Assembly (NCBI GenBank): GCA_003612405.1
Contig: RAYR01000002.1
Coordinates: 62,001-126,000 of the forward strand
From: a bacterium 0.1xD8-71
Lineage (GTDB): Bacteria > Bacillota > Clostridia > Lachnospirales > Lachnospiraceae
Direction: 5' to 3'
DNA length: 64,000 bases
Shown: in pieces, positions 1 to 9,316 of the stretch
How the letters are laid out: each line of letters starts with the position of its first letter
Numbering within the stretch: position 1 is the first letter of the stretch
Position numbers and translations under genes: made by a program
Notes under the pieces: generated by a model
Seen by the model: only the letters and a program-made list of their open reading frames with translations
Databases searched by the model: none
What the model was told of the DNA's origin: nothing

Positions 1-504
1 ACCAGACGTAAACCCCTGGACGACCTGGATTACATTAAGCTGCCCATGGAAATATTTCCCATGGATCTTTTGTCCGACATGCCCAAGGTCGAGGATTATC
101 GGCAGATTATCCTCTCCCTCTCAGAATGTCCCATTGTCAATTTCACAGGTATTTCCAACACTGATCTGAAACTGCGTTACGGTGCACCCAACATTGACCT
201 TCTGACCTCTTATGATCAGAACTATACACTCTTAGTCCGCACCTTGCAGCAATGGGCACAGGCACTCTATGACGCCGGTCATATGGCAGAGGCTTGTCAG
301 CTTTTGGAATTTGCCGTATCCACAGGAACGGATGTCAGCGCAACCTACCGCCTGCTTTGTGAAATCTATCACAAACAAGGTACCCCCGGCAAAATTGCCG
401 GCCTCTATCCCATCGCCGAAACCTTAAACTCAGCCATGCGCAATACTATCGTCCGTATTCTGCAAGAATCTGATCAAGCTTCCTCCCGGCCTCACTGCGG
501 GTGA
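1..504 (+). CDS. TPR-like hypothetical protein, 5' end outside window
   Basis: The frame is open from the first base, so the gene begins upstream of the window; the ATG at 46 is internal. About 167 residues are visible, ending at a TGA at 502–504. The C-terminal part is helical with a tetratricopeptide-like rhythm (LLVRTLQQWAQALYDAGHM, then an EACQLLEFAV segment and a second helix pair), suggesting a protein-interaction role. No catalytic motif or membrane segment is visible. Its last 59 bases overlap the 3' end of the convergent exonuclease gene. Function is not assigned. Confidence 0.6.
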   Translation, partial: TRRKPLDDLDYIKLPMEIFPMDLLSDMPKVEDYRQIILSLSECPIVNFTGISNTDLKLRYGAPNIDLLTSYDQNYTLLVRTLQQWAQALYDAGHMAEACQLLEFAVSTGTDVSATYRLLCEIYHKQGTPGKIAGLYPIAETLNSAMRNTIVRILQESDQASSRPHCG

Positions 505-1162
505 GACTCTCAATCTCATAATCTATTATCAGTTTATGCTTGTCCACCAGTTTATATAACTGCTCTTTCTGCGGAATGGTCAGTGGTGTATCGCGCTTGG
601 CCTGGTAAATAAGTTGTCTGGGACAGAACAGATTCTTATCTCCTTCCTGGGATTCCTGGTCATAGAATTCTTTCACAAATTTCCCATATAAGGCCACCGT
701 TGCTTTTGCATCCTCCAATGCCCTGTGTGCATTGTGAGGAATCGCATAATACGCGCACAGACTTCCAAGGCTCCTGCTCTCCAGCTTCTGCAAATACTTG
801 CGGGCAATTTTTAACGTATCAATCCCCTGTCTCTCAAATGTCATTCTTTCGTTTACAGCAGCCTTTTTTACAAAAGAATAATCAAACAAAACTCCATGGC
901 CGAGCAGTATCTGCTCTCCTGCAAATGCAAGAAACTCCGGCAGCACCTCCTCTATTCCGGGGGCGTCCGCAAGCTGTTCATCGTGGATTCCCGTCAGTTC
1001 CACAATCCGCTCTTCCAGTTTTCTTCCCGGATTCACAAAAGTCTCCCACTGCCCCGCGATCCGGCCGCCCTCCACTCTGACCGCACCGATTTCAATAATC
1101 TTATCCTGTTTCGGGTTAAGCCCTGTGGTCTCTAAATCAATACATACATAAGAATCTGTCAT
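446..1162 (-). CDS. DEDDh-type 3'-5' exonuclease (DnaQ/PolC epsilon-like)
   Basis: A stand-alone proofreading-type exonuclease domain. All DEDDh motifs are visible (numbered from the upstream ATG at 1168): ExoI IDLETTG with D11 and E13, ExoII GHGVLFD with D96, and ExoIII HRALEDA with H148 and D153. Such proteins remove nucleotides from 3' ends using two metal ions and act in repair or proofreading. It is about 238 residues and lacks polymerase domains, so it is not PolC itself. A GGAG sequence sits 7 nt before the ATG at 1162, which I prefer over the ATG two codons upstream. The roughly 65 residues after the nuclease domain are basic and unassigned. Confidence 0.85.
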   Translation of the reverse strand: MTDSYVCIDLETTGLNPKQDKIIEIGAVRVEGGRIAGQWETFVNPGRKLEERIVELTGIHDEQLADAPGIEEVLPEFLAFAGEQILLGHGVLFDYSFVKKAAVNERMTFERQGIDTLKIARKYLQKLESRSLGSLCAYYAIPHNAHRALEDAKATVALYGKFVKEFYDQESQEGDKNLFCPRQLIYQAKRDTPLTIPQKEQLYKLVDKHKLIIDYEIESLTRSEAGRKLDQILAEYGR

Positions 1163-1214
1163 TCCCATTCTCCATTCCAGTCTTCCTTGCGAAGCGTTTA
1201 CGCGGCAGAACGCA

Positions 1215-2972
1215 TCAATACATCTGCACCAGCACTGTCCTGGCGTTATAAGTCAACGCATCTCTCGTCATATAGTCAAACACCACCAGAACCGGCTGTT
1301 CACAGGGTTTGATATCCGGTGCCAGTTCCTTGCTCCATACCGGATATCGCAGCAGTTCCGCATGGGTCATCTTACTCATCTGCCTGCTGTCATAAGCCCC
1401 ATAAGACGGAAGCTCCCTTCGCTCCGTCTCCTCCATGGCATAAAACGCTCTAAGCCTCTTTTTACAGACCGCCTTCGTCTCTTCATCTTCCTCGGGTGCA
1501 AACCGGGGTCTGCTCTTTGCGTTCTCCCGCAGATAATAATCATAGGTCAGCACCTCTTTGCATAACCTTTCCTTCTCAGACAACACTGTAGTCATCATAA
1601 ATTCCATAAGCGACTGATAACGGCTGATGCGTGCCTGCGCCTGCTGTAGATAACCCTGTTTACGATGAAACTGTGCCAGCGCCGTATAGAGAGAGAAGGC
1701 ATCCGGAAACAGTTTCTCAAGCAGGCACATGGCCGTGCGAAACTGACCGCTGTTATAATATATCTCCACCATCTCTTCCACTTCCTTTAAAAGAAGCACC
1801 TTCTCATAAGGAAGCCATCTGGTGGAAAGCACTTCATAAGGCGGCACCGACAAATACTGTATCCCGTAGCTCTCCGCCATCTCATGCATAGGAGAGCCTT
1901 TCAATACTTTGAGAAAACCCAGTTGCAGCTGCTGCGGCTGCATTTCATACACTTCATTAAACGAACGGGCAAAGCTCTCGTAATCCTCATAGGGCAGCCC
2001 CGCAATCAGATCCAGATGGATATGGATATTGTGCGCCTGCCCGATCTGCGCGACTGTCCGGCGAAGCCGTTCCATATCCGCATGGCGGCGGATTTCCCGC
2101 AGGCTCTCCGGATTCGTTGTCTGCACCCCAATCTCCATCTGCATAAATCCCGGCCGCATGCGGGAAAGCAGCGCAAGCTCTTCTTTTGTCAGAATATCTG
2201 CCTCTATCTCAAAATGAAAATTCGTCACCCCGTTGTCATGCTCCAGCAGATAACGCCATATGGAAACTGCATGTTCATGATCACAGTTAAATGTTCTGTC
2301 CACAAACTTTACCTGTGCCACCCGTTCATCCAGGAAAAACTGTAACTCCCTTTTCACCATATCCATATCGCGGAAACGCACTTTCTTATCTATAGAAGAA
2401 AGGCAGTAGCTGCACCGATACGGACAGCCGCGACTGCTCTCATAATATATGATCTTATTGGCAAAGGCAGAAAGATCCTCATAAAGAAACGGTATCCGGG
2501 ACAGATCCAGCAATTCCCGCTCTTTCGTCCTCACAATTCCATCCTGTCTGTATACAATACCGGGAATCCCGGACAGTTCTTTGACCCCTTCCGCCAGTTC
2601 CCGGAATGTCTCTTCTCCCTCTCCCGTCATGATACCCTTCACCATGGGAAATTGCTCAAGAATCTGCTCCGGATTATAAGATACCTCCGGTCCGCCAAGC
2701 CAGATCCGGGTTTGCGGCAGAATCTTGGGAATCTCGCACAAAAGCATGGAAACAAGCTCCCAATTCCAGATGTAACAGGAGATTGCCAGCATATCGGGAC
2801 TATGTCTGTACAAGTCTGCCAATATCTCCTCAAGGCGGTGATTGATTGTGTATTCTGCAATGTCAATCTGCCGGCCTTCCAGCTGTCTTGCATACGCCTT
2901 CAGACTATAAAGCGCCGGATTGGAATGAATATATTTTGCATTAACTGCCACCAGTAGGATTTTCATTGACAT
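1215..2972 (-). CDS. B12-binding-domain radical SAM protein (DUF4080 type)
   Basis: The N-terminus (MKILLVAVNAKYIHSNPAL) is a cobalamin-binding Rossmann start; the radical SAM CxxxCxxC cluster ligands lie in SSRGCPYRCSYC near residue 190. The C-terminal third is extra and resembles the DUF4080 extension of this family. The product should bind a [4Fe-4S] cluster, S-adenosylmethionine and probably cobalamin; the substrate cannot be read from sequence. The start is the ATG at 2972 because GAGGAA lies about 10 nt upstream; an in-frame ATG at 2999 has no good ribosome site. The length of about 585 residues suits the family. Confidence 0.85.
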   Translation of the reverse strand: MSMKILLVAVNAKYIHSNPALYSLKAYARQLEGRQIDIAEYTINHRLEEILADLYRHSPDMLAISCYIWNWELVSMLLCEIPKILPQTRIWLGGPEVSYNPEQILEQFPMVKGIMTGEGEETFRELAEGVKELSGIPGIVYRQDGIVRTKERELLDLSRIPFLYEDLSAFANKIIYYESSRGCPYRCSYCLSSIDKKVRFRDMDMVKRELQFFLDERVAQVKFVDRTFNCDHEHAVSIWRYLLEHDNGVTNFHFEIEADILTKEELALLSRMRPGFMQMEIGVQTTNPESLREIRRHADMERLRRTVAQIGQAHNIHIHLDLIAGLPYEDYESFARSFNEVYEMQPQQLQLGFLKVLKGSPMHEMAESYGIQYLSVPPYEVLSTRWLPYEKVLLLKEVEEMVEIYYNSGQFRTAMCLLEKLFPDAFSLYTALAQFHRKQGYLQQAQARISRYQSLMEFMMTTVLSEKERLCKEVLTYDYYLRENAKSRPRFAPEEDEETKAVCKKRLRAFYAMEETERRELPSYGAYDSRQMSKMTHAELLRYPVWSKELAPDIKPCEQPVLVVFDYMTRDALTYNARTVLVQMY

Positions 2973-3279
2973 CTTTAGATTTCCTCTTCCTGTAATCATC
3001 AGATATTACAAGTATATCATAGTTTCTTTTCTTCTATCTATTGTAAATTAACTTTTCGTGAAATATATTCCTGTATTATACTATTATATTTAACGTATCG
3101 TGTATTATTCTATATCTATTACTTAAATGCCAAAATTCCACTATATATTGTGGTTTTTTATAAAATTTATCCGTATTTGGGGGTGTACGAAAGGTGATTA
3201 TTCCATATTGAATATCTTTATTAAAAATTAGAATATTTTTCTGCCAAAAATCAACTACAATAACAAAAAGGGTGTGCGA

Positions 3280-3627
3280 ATGAAGACAAGAATCAGGGAA
3301 TTACGATTAGAAAGAAATCTGACACAGCAGACTTTAGCGGAGCTTCTGGGCATCAATCAGACAAGCTTAAGTAAAATCGAATGTGGCACAAGTACTCCGG
3401 ACGGACTGCTTTTATTTGATATCGCCAGATTCTTCCATGTCACCACCGACTACATTCTGTTTCTTTCTGAAGAGCGTCTGAATGCAGACTATTTGTTAGC
3501 TGACAATATGTTTCATCTCAAGAAATATCAGCATCTTATCGCCATTTATCAGAAAATGAATCAACGGCAACAGGACTACTGTTACAAATTTCTTTGCAGT
3601 ATGCTAGGCATGAATGAAGATCTGTAA
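3280..3627 (+). CDS. XRE-family helix-turn-helix regulator
   Basis: A small DNA-binding protein of about 115 residues. The N-terminal 60 residues are a lambda-Cro/cI type HTH: LRLERNLTQQTLAELLGI, then NQTSLSKIECGTSTP with the recognition helix. The C-terminal half is helical and without known motifs. The gene stands alone on the plus strand behind a 280-base AT-rich divergent region. An AAGGG ribosome site fits the ATG at 3280 better than the GTG at 3274. Targets are unknown; it could control itself or the divergent radical SAM gene. Confidence 0.85.
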   Translation: MKTRIRELRLERNLTQQTLAELLGINQTSLSKIECGTSTPDGLLLFDIARFFHVTTDYILFLSEERLNADYLLADNMFHLKKYQHLIAIYQKMNQRQQDYCYKFLCSMLGMNEDL

Positions 3628-3644
3628 AAACCGAACTCCGGTGC

Positions 3645-3673
3645 CATGGTGACACCATGCCTTTCATATTTTT
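3645..3673 (+). terminator. Possible terminator after the XRE gene
   Basis: Perfect 7-bp inverted repeat CATGGTG-A-CACCATG at 3645–3659, followed within 10 nt by a T-rich run. The one-base centre makes a tight hairpin, so this is a weak candidate. Confidence 0.35.
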
Positions 3674-3769
3674 ATAAACTATTAACGTCATTTCTCTCGG
3701 TCTGACAGCACCCTGTTGATAGAACCTTTGAAACTGTCAGATCCGGTCTCTACGCCTTACGGCGTATCT

Positions 3770-3796
3770 AAAAAGGCGGAATCTTAAGATTCCGCC
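3770..3796 (-). terminator. Rho-independent terminator of the galKT operon
   Basis: Perfect 9-bp stem GGCGGAATC-TTAA-GATTCCGCC at 3775–3796. Read on the minus strand it is followed by five T residues (3774–3770), just past the galT stop codon. Confidence 0.85.
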
Positions 3797-3803
3797 TCAC
3801 TTC

Positions 3804-5303
3804 TTATAAAGAACCTGTAAACCTGTCAAAGGCTTTCTGTCCTTCCTCATCTCTTTTATAAACGCCTGCATCCTCAAGCACCTGCATAAACACATGACCA
3901 ATCTCATGATGCAGGATTTCCATGATGTTATCCCGGTTCACATCCTCATATTTCGGCAGGAACTGTTCCACCCAGTCTGCATGTTTCTCCAGTTCCTCGT
4001 CCTGACGGATATCAGCACCCGATAAAATGGCCGCCGCAAGATGTTCCATCTCCTCTTTGAGCCTGGCCGGAAGAACCGCAAGTCCCATAACCTCAATCAG
4101 GCCAATGTTTTCCTTCTTAATATGATGCAGATTCGCATGAGGGTGATATACTCCCAGAGGATGTTCTTCTGTAGTAATGTTATTGCGCAGTACCAGATCC
4201 AGTTCAAACTTATCACCCCGTCTTCTGGCAATGGGCGTGATCGTGTTATGGGGTTCGCCGTCTGTCTCGGCATAAATAAACACTGCCTCGTCACTGTATC
4301 CCCGCCATTTTTCCAGAATCACATCCGCCAGTGCAACCAGCCTGTCGGTGTCCTGATGAGATATCCGGATTACGGACATGGGCCAGTTCACAATGCCCGC
4401 TTCCACATCCTCAAACCCTTTGACCGTAAAGCTTCTCTCCACGAGCGCCTTTGCCATGGCAAACTCATAACATCCCCCCTGGAAATGATCATGGCTTAAG
4501 ATGGAGCCGCCTACAATCGGCAGATCCGCATTTGACCCCACAAAGTAATGCGGGAACTGCTTCACAAAATCAAACAGCTTGCAGAACGTATCATGTTCAA
4601 TCTTCATCGGAATATGACTGGAATTAAACACAATACAATGTTCATTATAATACACGTAAGGAGAGTACTGAAACCCCCATCTGCTGCCGTTTATGGTCAC
4701 CGGGATAACCCTGTGATTCTGTCTGGCCGGATGGTTGATCCGTCCTGCATAACCTTCATTCTCCATGCACAAAAGGCATTTGGGATAACCGCTCTGCTTC
4801 GCATTTTTGGCTGCCGCAATGGCTTTCGGATCTTTCTCCGGCTTGGAGAGATTGATGGTGATATCCAGATCTCCATACTTGGTAGAAGAAATCCATTTCT
4901 GATCCTTTTTGATACGGTAACGTCTGATATAATCCGTATCCTGACTCAGCTGGTAGAAATAATCGGTAGCCAGCTTGGGATCTTTCTCATATTTATCCTG
5001 AAACTTCCTGATCACTTCGCTCGGTCTCGGCACCAGCATACTCATAATCTTTGTGTCAAAAAGATCCCGGTATACCACGCCATTCTCCGAAAGGATACCC
5101 TTCTCATAGGCATAATCCAACATCTCTTTAAGAATCCGCTCCATGTCATCCGCGGTTACCTCTACACTCTCGTTATCTTCATCTAACTCATCCAGTTCAA
5201 ACAGTTCCAGAAGCCTGTTGGCCGTATAAATCCGGTCTTCTTCCTCAATCAATCCGGTAAGCAGTCCATACTGCACAAGTTCCCTGATATTTTTCTGAAT
5301 CAT
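3804..5303 (-). CDS. galT: UDP-glucose–hexose-1-phosphate uridylyltransferase, class II GalT
   Basis: Leloir-pathway enzyme exchanging UMP between UDP-glucose and galactose 1-phosphate. The 499-residue length and sequence match the Gram-positive class II GalT family rather than the shorter E. coli type. The GGSILSHDHFQGG segment carries the His-x-His nucleophile motif; a CLLCMENEGYAGR segment is also typical. It follows galK on the same strand after 117 bases and is closed by a strong terminator, so the two form a galactose operon. Product expected in the cytoplasm. Confidence 0.95.
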   Translation of the reverse strand: MIQKNIRELVQYGLLTGLIEEEDRIYTANRLLELFELDELDEDNESVEVTADDMERILKEMLDYAYEKGILSENGVVYRDLFDTKIMSMLVPRPSEVIRKFQDKYEKDPKLATDYFYQLSQDTDYIRRYRIKKDQKWISSTKYGDLDITINLSKPEKDPKAIAAAKNAKQSGYPKCLLCMENEGYAGRINHPARQNHRVIPVTINGSRWGFQYSPYVYYNEHCIVFNSSHIPMKIEHDTFCKLFDFVKQFPHYFVGSNADLPIVGGSILSHDHFQGGCYEFAMAKALVERSFTVKGFEDVEAGIVNWPMSVIRISHQDTDRLVALADVILEKWRGYSDEAVFIYAETDGEPHNTITPIARRRGDKFELDLVLRNNITTEEHPLGVYHPHANLHHIKKENIGLIEVMGLAVLPARLKEEMEHLAAAILSGADIRQDEELEKHADWVEQFLPKYEDVNRDNIMEILHHEIGHVFMQVLEDAGVYKRDEEGQKAFDRFTGSL

Positions 5304-5339
5304 TGTTCACCTCATTTCTGCGCTGCTTTCTGCGCATGA

Positions 5340-5402
5340 ACGAGTTTGTGGCAAGCAACGCGTTGACACAAATCTCGTGATTGAAAATTTTAATTTTCAA
5401 TC
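5340..5402. other. Two hairpins in the galK–galT spacer
   Basis: The 117-base gap holds a long stem (ACGAG-T-TTGTG paired with CACAA-AT-CTCGT, about 5340–5378) followed by a perfect palindrome at 5379–5402 whose arms are GATTGAAAATT and AATTTTCAATC. There is no T-run, so these look like mRNA processing or stability structures rather than a terminator. Confidence 0.5.
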
Positions 5403-5420
5403 TTCTCATCCTCCATGGAA

Positions 5421-6584
5421 TTACATTTTCCTCGGCCCGTCTCCGATCTCCACCACATAGAAATCCGCCGTCTTTCCGACACGCTCTTTATAGGCCGCAC
5501 CAACCTTTTCCTTAAACTGCTCCACCGCATCATCTTTCACAATACTGACCGTGCAGCCGCCAAAACCGCCACCTGTGATTCTGGAACCAATAACGCCGTC
5601 CACCTTCCAGGCCTCCTCCACAAGAACGTCTATCTCCTCACAGGAAACCTGATAGTCATCCCGCAGGGATACATGGGAGGCGTTCATCAGTTCGCCAAAC
5701 AATTTCAGATCATTCTTCTTAAGTGCTTCCACCGCACGGATAGTTCTCTGGTTTTCATAGACTGCATGTTTCGCCCTCTTTACGCGGACTTCATCTTTGA
5801 TCGCAGACTTGTGCGCTTCAAACTCTTCCTCTGTCAGATCGCCAAGACCATTGATCTTTACCACCGTCTGTAACTCCTCCAGGGCCTTCTCACACTCACT
5901 GCGCCTTACATTATACTCTGAATTCACCAGAGAATGTTTCACATTGCTGTTGGTCACTACAATCTTCGCCCCATCCAGCACAAGCGGCGCATACTGATAG
6001 GACAGATCCGCCGTATCCAGGAAAATGGCATGATCTTTCTTACCCATGGCAGAAGCAAACTGATCCATAATGCCACAGTTCATGCCATTAAAATTGTTCT
6101 CCGAATACTGACCGATCTTCGCCAGGTCAACATTGGTCACCTCAAACCCATACAGATCTTTCAGATAATAACCCGTCAGCACCTCTAAAGATGCAGAAGA
6201 AGATAACCCCGATCCATTGGGAATGTTTCCATTTAATACAATATCAAGCCCGCAGTCCATCTTCATGCCGCGCCCGGCAAAAGCCCACATGACACCCTTC
6301 GGATAATTGGTCCATCCCGCCTTGTCAGAAGGCGTCAGATCATCAAGGCTGCTCTCGACAATTCCCAAAGACTCAAAATTCATGGAATAAAAACGAAGCT
6401 TCCTGTCGGTTCTCTTTTTCACAGCCGCATAAGTTCCAATCGTCAAAGCACAGGGAAAAACATGTCCGCCGTTGTAATCCGTATGTTCACCGATCATATT
6501 CACCCGTCCCGGTGCAAAATAAACGCCGGCTCCATCTGCATCGCCATAAATCTCTGTAAACTTGTTTAATACCATTTCTTTCAT
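5421..6584 (-). CDS. galK: Galactokinase
   Basis: GHMP-family kinase that phosphorylates galactose at C1 with ATP. The galactokinase signature GRVNMIGEHTDYNGG lies near residue 30, the ATP-binding loop PNGSGLSSSASLEVL near 120, and the C-terminal GHMP motif GSRITGGGFGGCTVS near 340. The 387-residue length is normal. It is the first gene of galK–galT; an AraC regulator lies directly upstream on the same strand. No epimerase (galE) or aldose mutarotase is in the window. Confidence 0.96.
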   Translation of the reverse strand: MKEMVLNKFTEIYGDADGAGVYFAPGRVNMIGEHTDYNGGHVFPCALTIGTYAAVKKRTDRKLRFYSMNFESLGIVESSLDDLTPSDKAGWTNYPKGVMWAFAGRGMKMDCGLDIVLNGNIPNGSGLSSSASLEVLTGYYLKDLYGFEVTNVDLAKIGQYSENNFNGMNCGIMDQFASAMGKKDHAIFLDTADLSYQYAPLVLDGAKIVVTNSNVKHSLVNSEYNVRRSECEKALEELQTVVKINGLGDLTEEEFEAHKSAIKDEVRVKRAKHAVYENQRTIRAVEALKKNDLKLFGELMNASHVSLRDDYQVSCEEIDVLVEEAWKVDGVIGSRITGGGFGGCTVSIVKDDAVEQFKEKVGAAYKERVGKTADFYVVEIGDGPRKM

Positions 6585-6729
6585 ACCCGCTCTCCTTCTC
6601 TGTCCTGTTTTATTTCTTGTTTAATGTTGTAATAAATCCCCCATCCAAATCCCGTCCCCATTATTATGCGCAACCGGATGCGTTCTTTAACTTTCTATCA
6701 CCATCATATTAAATAATCTCTGGTTCTAA

Positions 6730-6758
6730 AATATCTGTTTGTTACTAAAACCTGTCAA
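6730..6758 (-). promoter_or_regulatory. Putative galKT promoter
   Basis: Minus-strand TTGACA (6758–6753), a 17-base spacer, then GATATT (6735–6730). The -35 box overlaps the stop codon of the upstream araC-type gene. The -10 is only a 4/6 match, so activator dependence is possible. Confidence 0.5.
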
Positions 6759-7657
6759 AATGTTATTTTGTTTATCTGATTAATAAACTCCTCCACCTGC
6801 CGCAGATATTCCTGATTCCTTCTGGTTCCGCCTTTCTGCATCTCTTTGCGGTAATTGGATGGCGACATCTTTTTCATCTGCCGAAAGGCTTTGGTAAACA
6901 CCAGCGGATCACGGTAACCGCATGAGAGGGCGATACTTTCGATGGGCAGAGCCGTAAGCTGCAATAGTTCCGTGGCCTTTGTAATCCTAAACGTTGTCAG
7001 AAACTGCTGCGGCGACATTCCCAAAGAATTCTGAAACAACGTATAGAGATAACTTCTGTTAATACATACATATTCCGCTACATCCGTAACCTTAATCGGA
7101 TTGCAGTAATTACTCTGGATAAAGGACACCGCCTTACGCACATAAATATTGGCCCGGTCTGCCTCATTGGCCTTTTCCACCCTGCTGCCCTCTGCTATCA
7201 CGGACAAAAAGACCCCCAGCTGTCCGTTGCGCCGAAGATCATTGGACAAGCCAAAGGTATTATGTTCCATCATATCTTTCACAATCTGATACAGTTCTTC
7301 GGAGGCATCCGATTTAAAAACAGGCTGTCTCACTGACAGCCCGATATTTTCAATATATTCCGCCGCCTGCGTGCCGCTGAAACCCACCCACACGTAAGTC
7401 CACGGTTCCTCCTCATCCGCCTGGTAGAAAGCAAGCTCATCAGGTGTGATCAGAAAACCATATCCCGCCTCCAAAGGATATACCTCTCCGCCGATCGAAA
7501 ATTTACCTTTCCCACTTAAAATATAGTGAATCAGATAATGAGGCTTTAGCGCCGGCCCAAAACTGTGCAGGGGCTCTGTTCTGGATAAACCACAGCAATT
7601 CACATACAGGCTGCCTGTCCGTTCTCCGGCAAACTCCAGCTTATAGGCTTTTTCCAT
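6755..7657 (-). CDS. AraC-family transcriptional regulator with cupin sensor
   Basis: 300 residues: an N-terminal cupin-like sensing region (HSFGPALKPHYLIHYILSGKG near residue 40, metal/sugar-binding style) and a C-terminal double HTH of AraC type (VTDVAEYVCINRSYLYTLF, then IALSCGYRDPLVFTKAFRQM). Its position directly upstream of galK on the same strand suggests a sugar-responsive regulator, possibly of galKT. It also follows two response-regulator genes with only 3 nt between stop and start, so it may belong to their operon instead. Confidence 0.85.
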   Translation of the reverse strand: MEKAYKLEFAGERTGSLYVNCCGLSRTEPLHSFGPALKPHYLIHYILSGKGKFSIGGEVYPLEAGYGFLITPDELAFYQADEEEPWTYVWVGFSGTQAAEYIENIGLSVRQPVFKSDASEELYQIVKDMMEHNTFGLSNDLRRNGQLGVFLSVIAEGSRVEKANEADRANIYVRKAVSFIQSNYCNPIKVTDVAEYVCINRSYLYTLFQNSLGMSPQQFLTTFRITKATELLQLTALPIESIALSCGYRDPLVFTKAFRQMKKMSPSNYRKEMQKGGTRRNQEYLRQVEEFINQINKITF

Positions 7658-7660
7658 TCT

Positions 7661-8740
7661 TTACAACTCCTTTTCCAGCGCTGCCTTCCAGGAAAGTACC
7701 TCCTCCTTACAGACTTCATAATCAAACTGATCCACTGCCTTCACGATCCTGTCCCTGCGGACGGACCATGCTTTCCCCAGTTCATATTCCTCCAGCGCAC
7801 GCACGGCCTCCTCGCCGCCGTCTATATCATACTCATCCATGCACTGCCATAACGTTTCAAGAAGCGCAAGTACTTCTTTCCGGTCAAATCCCTTTTTCTT
7901 CCCGGTATAAGCACGATTGATACGATAAGGCGCAATGCTTTCATATAACTTCCGATAGTCGGACAAAAATCCGGGAGTCTCTCTCTCAACCGTCTGCCAG
8001 TCATTTCTTTTGGCATCCGCCTCCAGCATCTGTGCCCTATCCGCCACCGCCACTGCGCCCAGATATCTGGCCGCACTTTTCAAAGAGTGAACCTCCAGCG
8101 TATAAGCGGTAAGATCCCTCTCCTGTAACGCGCGCTCCATCCGGCCAGCCCGCTCCTCAATACTGTCTGCGAAATCCGTCAGCACTTCCAGATACAATGT
8201 CCGGTCATGATCGGAATAGGACATGCCGATTTCCATATCAATGCCATCCATCTGACAGACAGACAAATCTTCTCTTCCTTTGTCTGTCAGCCCTTCCCCT
8301 GACGATTCCTGACCGGGAATTATCATATCCGCCGGCAGCCACTTCCATAAGATCTTGTCCAGACAGTGCCTTTTAACCGGCTTCCTCAGAAAATCATCCA
8401 TACCGGCCTCCAGGCACAATTCCCGGATTCCTTCCTCCTCATTGGCTGACAACGCCACAATCACCATATCTTTATACTGCTCCCCTTCCATATTGCGGAG
8501 CATTTTCGCCGTATCCGCGCCGTTCATGCCTGGCATCATGTAATCCATAAATACCAGATTATAAACCCCGTCCCGCACCATCTCCACGGCCTGTTCCCCA
8601 CTACCCGCCGTTTCGACCTGCATATGGTAAGGTCTGAACAGTCCCTTAGCCAATTTCAGATTTACCCTGTTGTCATCCACAATCAAAATCCTGGCATCAG
8701 GCGCCGTAAACCTGGCTTTACAACCTTCTTTTTCCCCCAT
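7661..8740 (-). CDS. Response-regulator receiver + HPt domain protein
   Basis: Receiver domain at about 15–130 (ILIVDDNRVNLKLAKGLF acidic pocket; phospho-acceptor Asp in VFMDYMMPGMNG; conserved Lys in FLRKPVK). A histidine-phosphotransfer domain follows at about 170–270, with the phospho-His in HSLKSAARYLGA. The C-terminal 90 residues are helical and unassigned. This REC–HPt order is what remains of a hybrid kinase without its kinase core, so it should relay phosphoryl groups from a kinase encoded elsewhere. It is tightly linked to a single-domain receiver gene upstream. Confidence 0.85.
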   Translation of the reverse strand: MGEKEGCKARFTAPDARILIVDDNRVNLKLAKGLFRPYHMQVETAGSGEQAVEMVRDGVYNLVFMDYMMPGMNGADTAKMLRNMEGEQYKDMVIVALSANEEEGIRELCLEAGMDDFLRKPVKRHCLDKILWKWLPADMIIPGQESSGEGLTDKGREDLSVCQMDGIDMEIGMSYSDHDRTLYLEVLTDFADSIEERAGRMERALQERDLTAYTLEVHSLKSAARYLGAVAVADRAQMLEADAKRNDWQTVERETPGFLSDYRKLYESIAPYRINRAYTGKKKGFDRKEVLALLETLWQCMDEYDIDGGEEAVRALEEYELGKAWSVRRDRIVKAVDQFDYEVCKEEVLSWKAALEKEL

Positions 8741-8759
8741 ACTCAGCCCGCCTCATATA

Positions 8760-9170
8760 TTAAAGAACACTTTCCAGTTTCCCAAGCAGTGCTTCCTTGG
8801 ATATGGGTTTCACAATATACCCCGCCGGATTCAGGGCAAGACACTCCGTCACCGTTGACATGTCCGACTGCCCCGTCAGGAAAAACACCGGAATATCCTT
8901 TGTATCCTCCCTGCTCTGGATGATCTTCAAGACTGCCGCCCCATTATACATAGGCATCATATAGTCCAGCAAAATCAGATCCGGCTTATGCTTCAGCAGA
9001 AAATCCAGCGCTACTTTTCCGGAATTGACCACAGACACCCTGTAAGTATCTTGCAGGTGATAACGCAGCGTCTTCAACACCGATACATCATCGTCAATAA
9101 TCAGCACATGTTTCCGGTCCGATCTGTCATCAGCCGGCTCAAAAATTACATCCGATTCCCTCATCATCAT
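8760..9170 (-). CDS. Single-domain response regulator (CheY-like)
   Basis: A receiver domain with a short N-terminal extension and no output domain. Acidic pocket VLIIDDDVSVLKTL, acceptor Asp in LILLDYMMPMYNG, the T/S in FFLTGQS and Lys in YIVKPISKEAL are all present. The start chosen is the first of three consecutive ATG codons (9170), with GAAAGG 8 nt upstream; GTG and TTG codons precede it in frame. It is 19 nt upstream of the REC–HPt gene and is likely its partner. Confidence 0.88.
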   Translation of the reverse strand: MMMRESDVIFEPADDRSDRKHVLIIDDDVSVLKTLRYHLQDTYRVSVVNSGKVALDFLLKHKPDLILLDYMMPMYNGAAVLKIIQSREDTKDIPVFFLTGQSDMSTVTECLALNPAGYIVKPISKEALLGKLESVL

Positions 9171-9260
9171 CAACACTACCTTTCTTGCAACCTATAAATC
9201 CTATTTTTAATATTATTGTATCACCTAATACTGCCCTTTTCCACTGAAACTTATCGAAAT

Positions 9261-9304
9261 AAAAAATCGGGAACGTCCGGCTGCTTCGCCATCGTCTCCC
9301 GATT
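9261..9304 (-). terminator. Terminator after the amidase gene
   Basis: AATCGGGA and TCCCGATT arms (9265–9272 and 9297–9304) close a larger stem-loop; on the minus strand it is followed by a T-rich tract. Confidence 0.75.
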
Positions 9305-9316
9305 CGTTTTCCTCTT

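Noticed and set aside
3138-3165. Hairpin CCAC…GTGG followed by T-run in the divergent spacer
   Set aside because: Stem of only four paired GC-containing bases with mismatches in an AT-rich tract; not convincing as a terminator.
5379-5402. Palindrome in the galK–galT gap as a terminator
   Set aside because: AT-only stem without a T-run on the coding strand; galT lacks another convincing promoter, so it must be read through.
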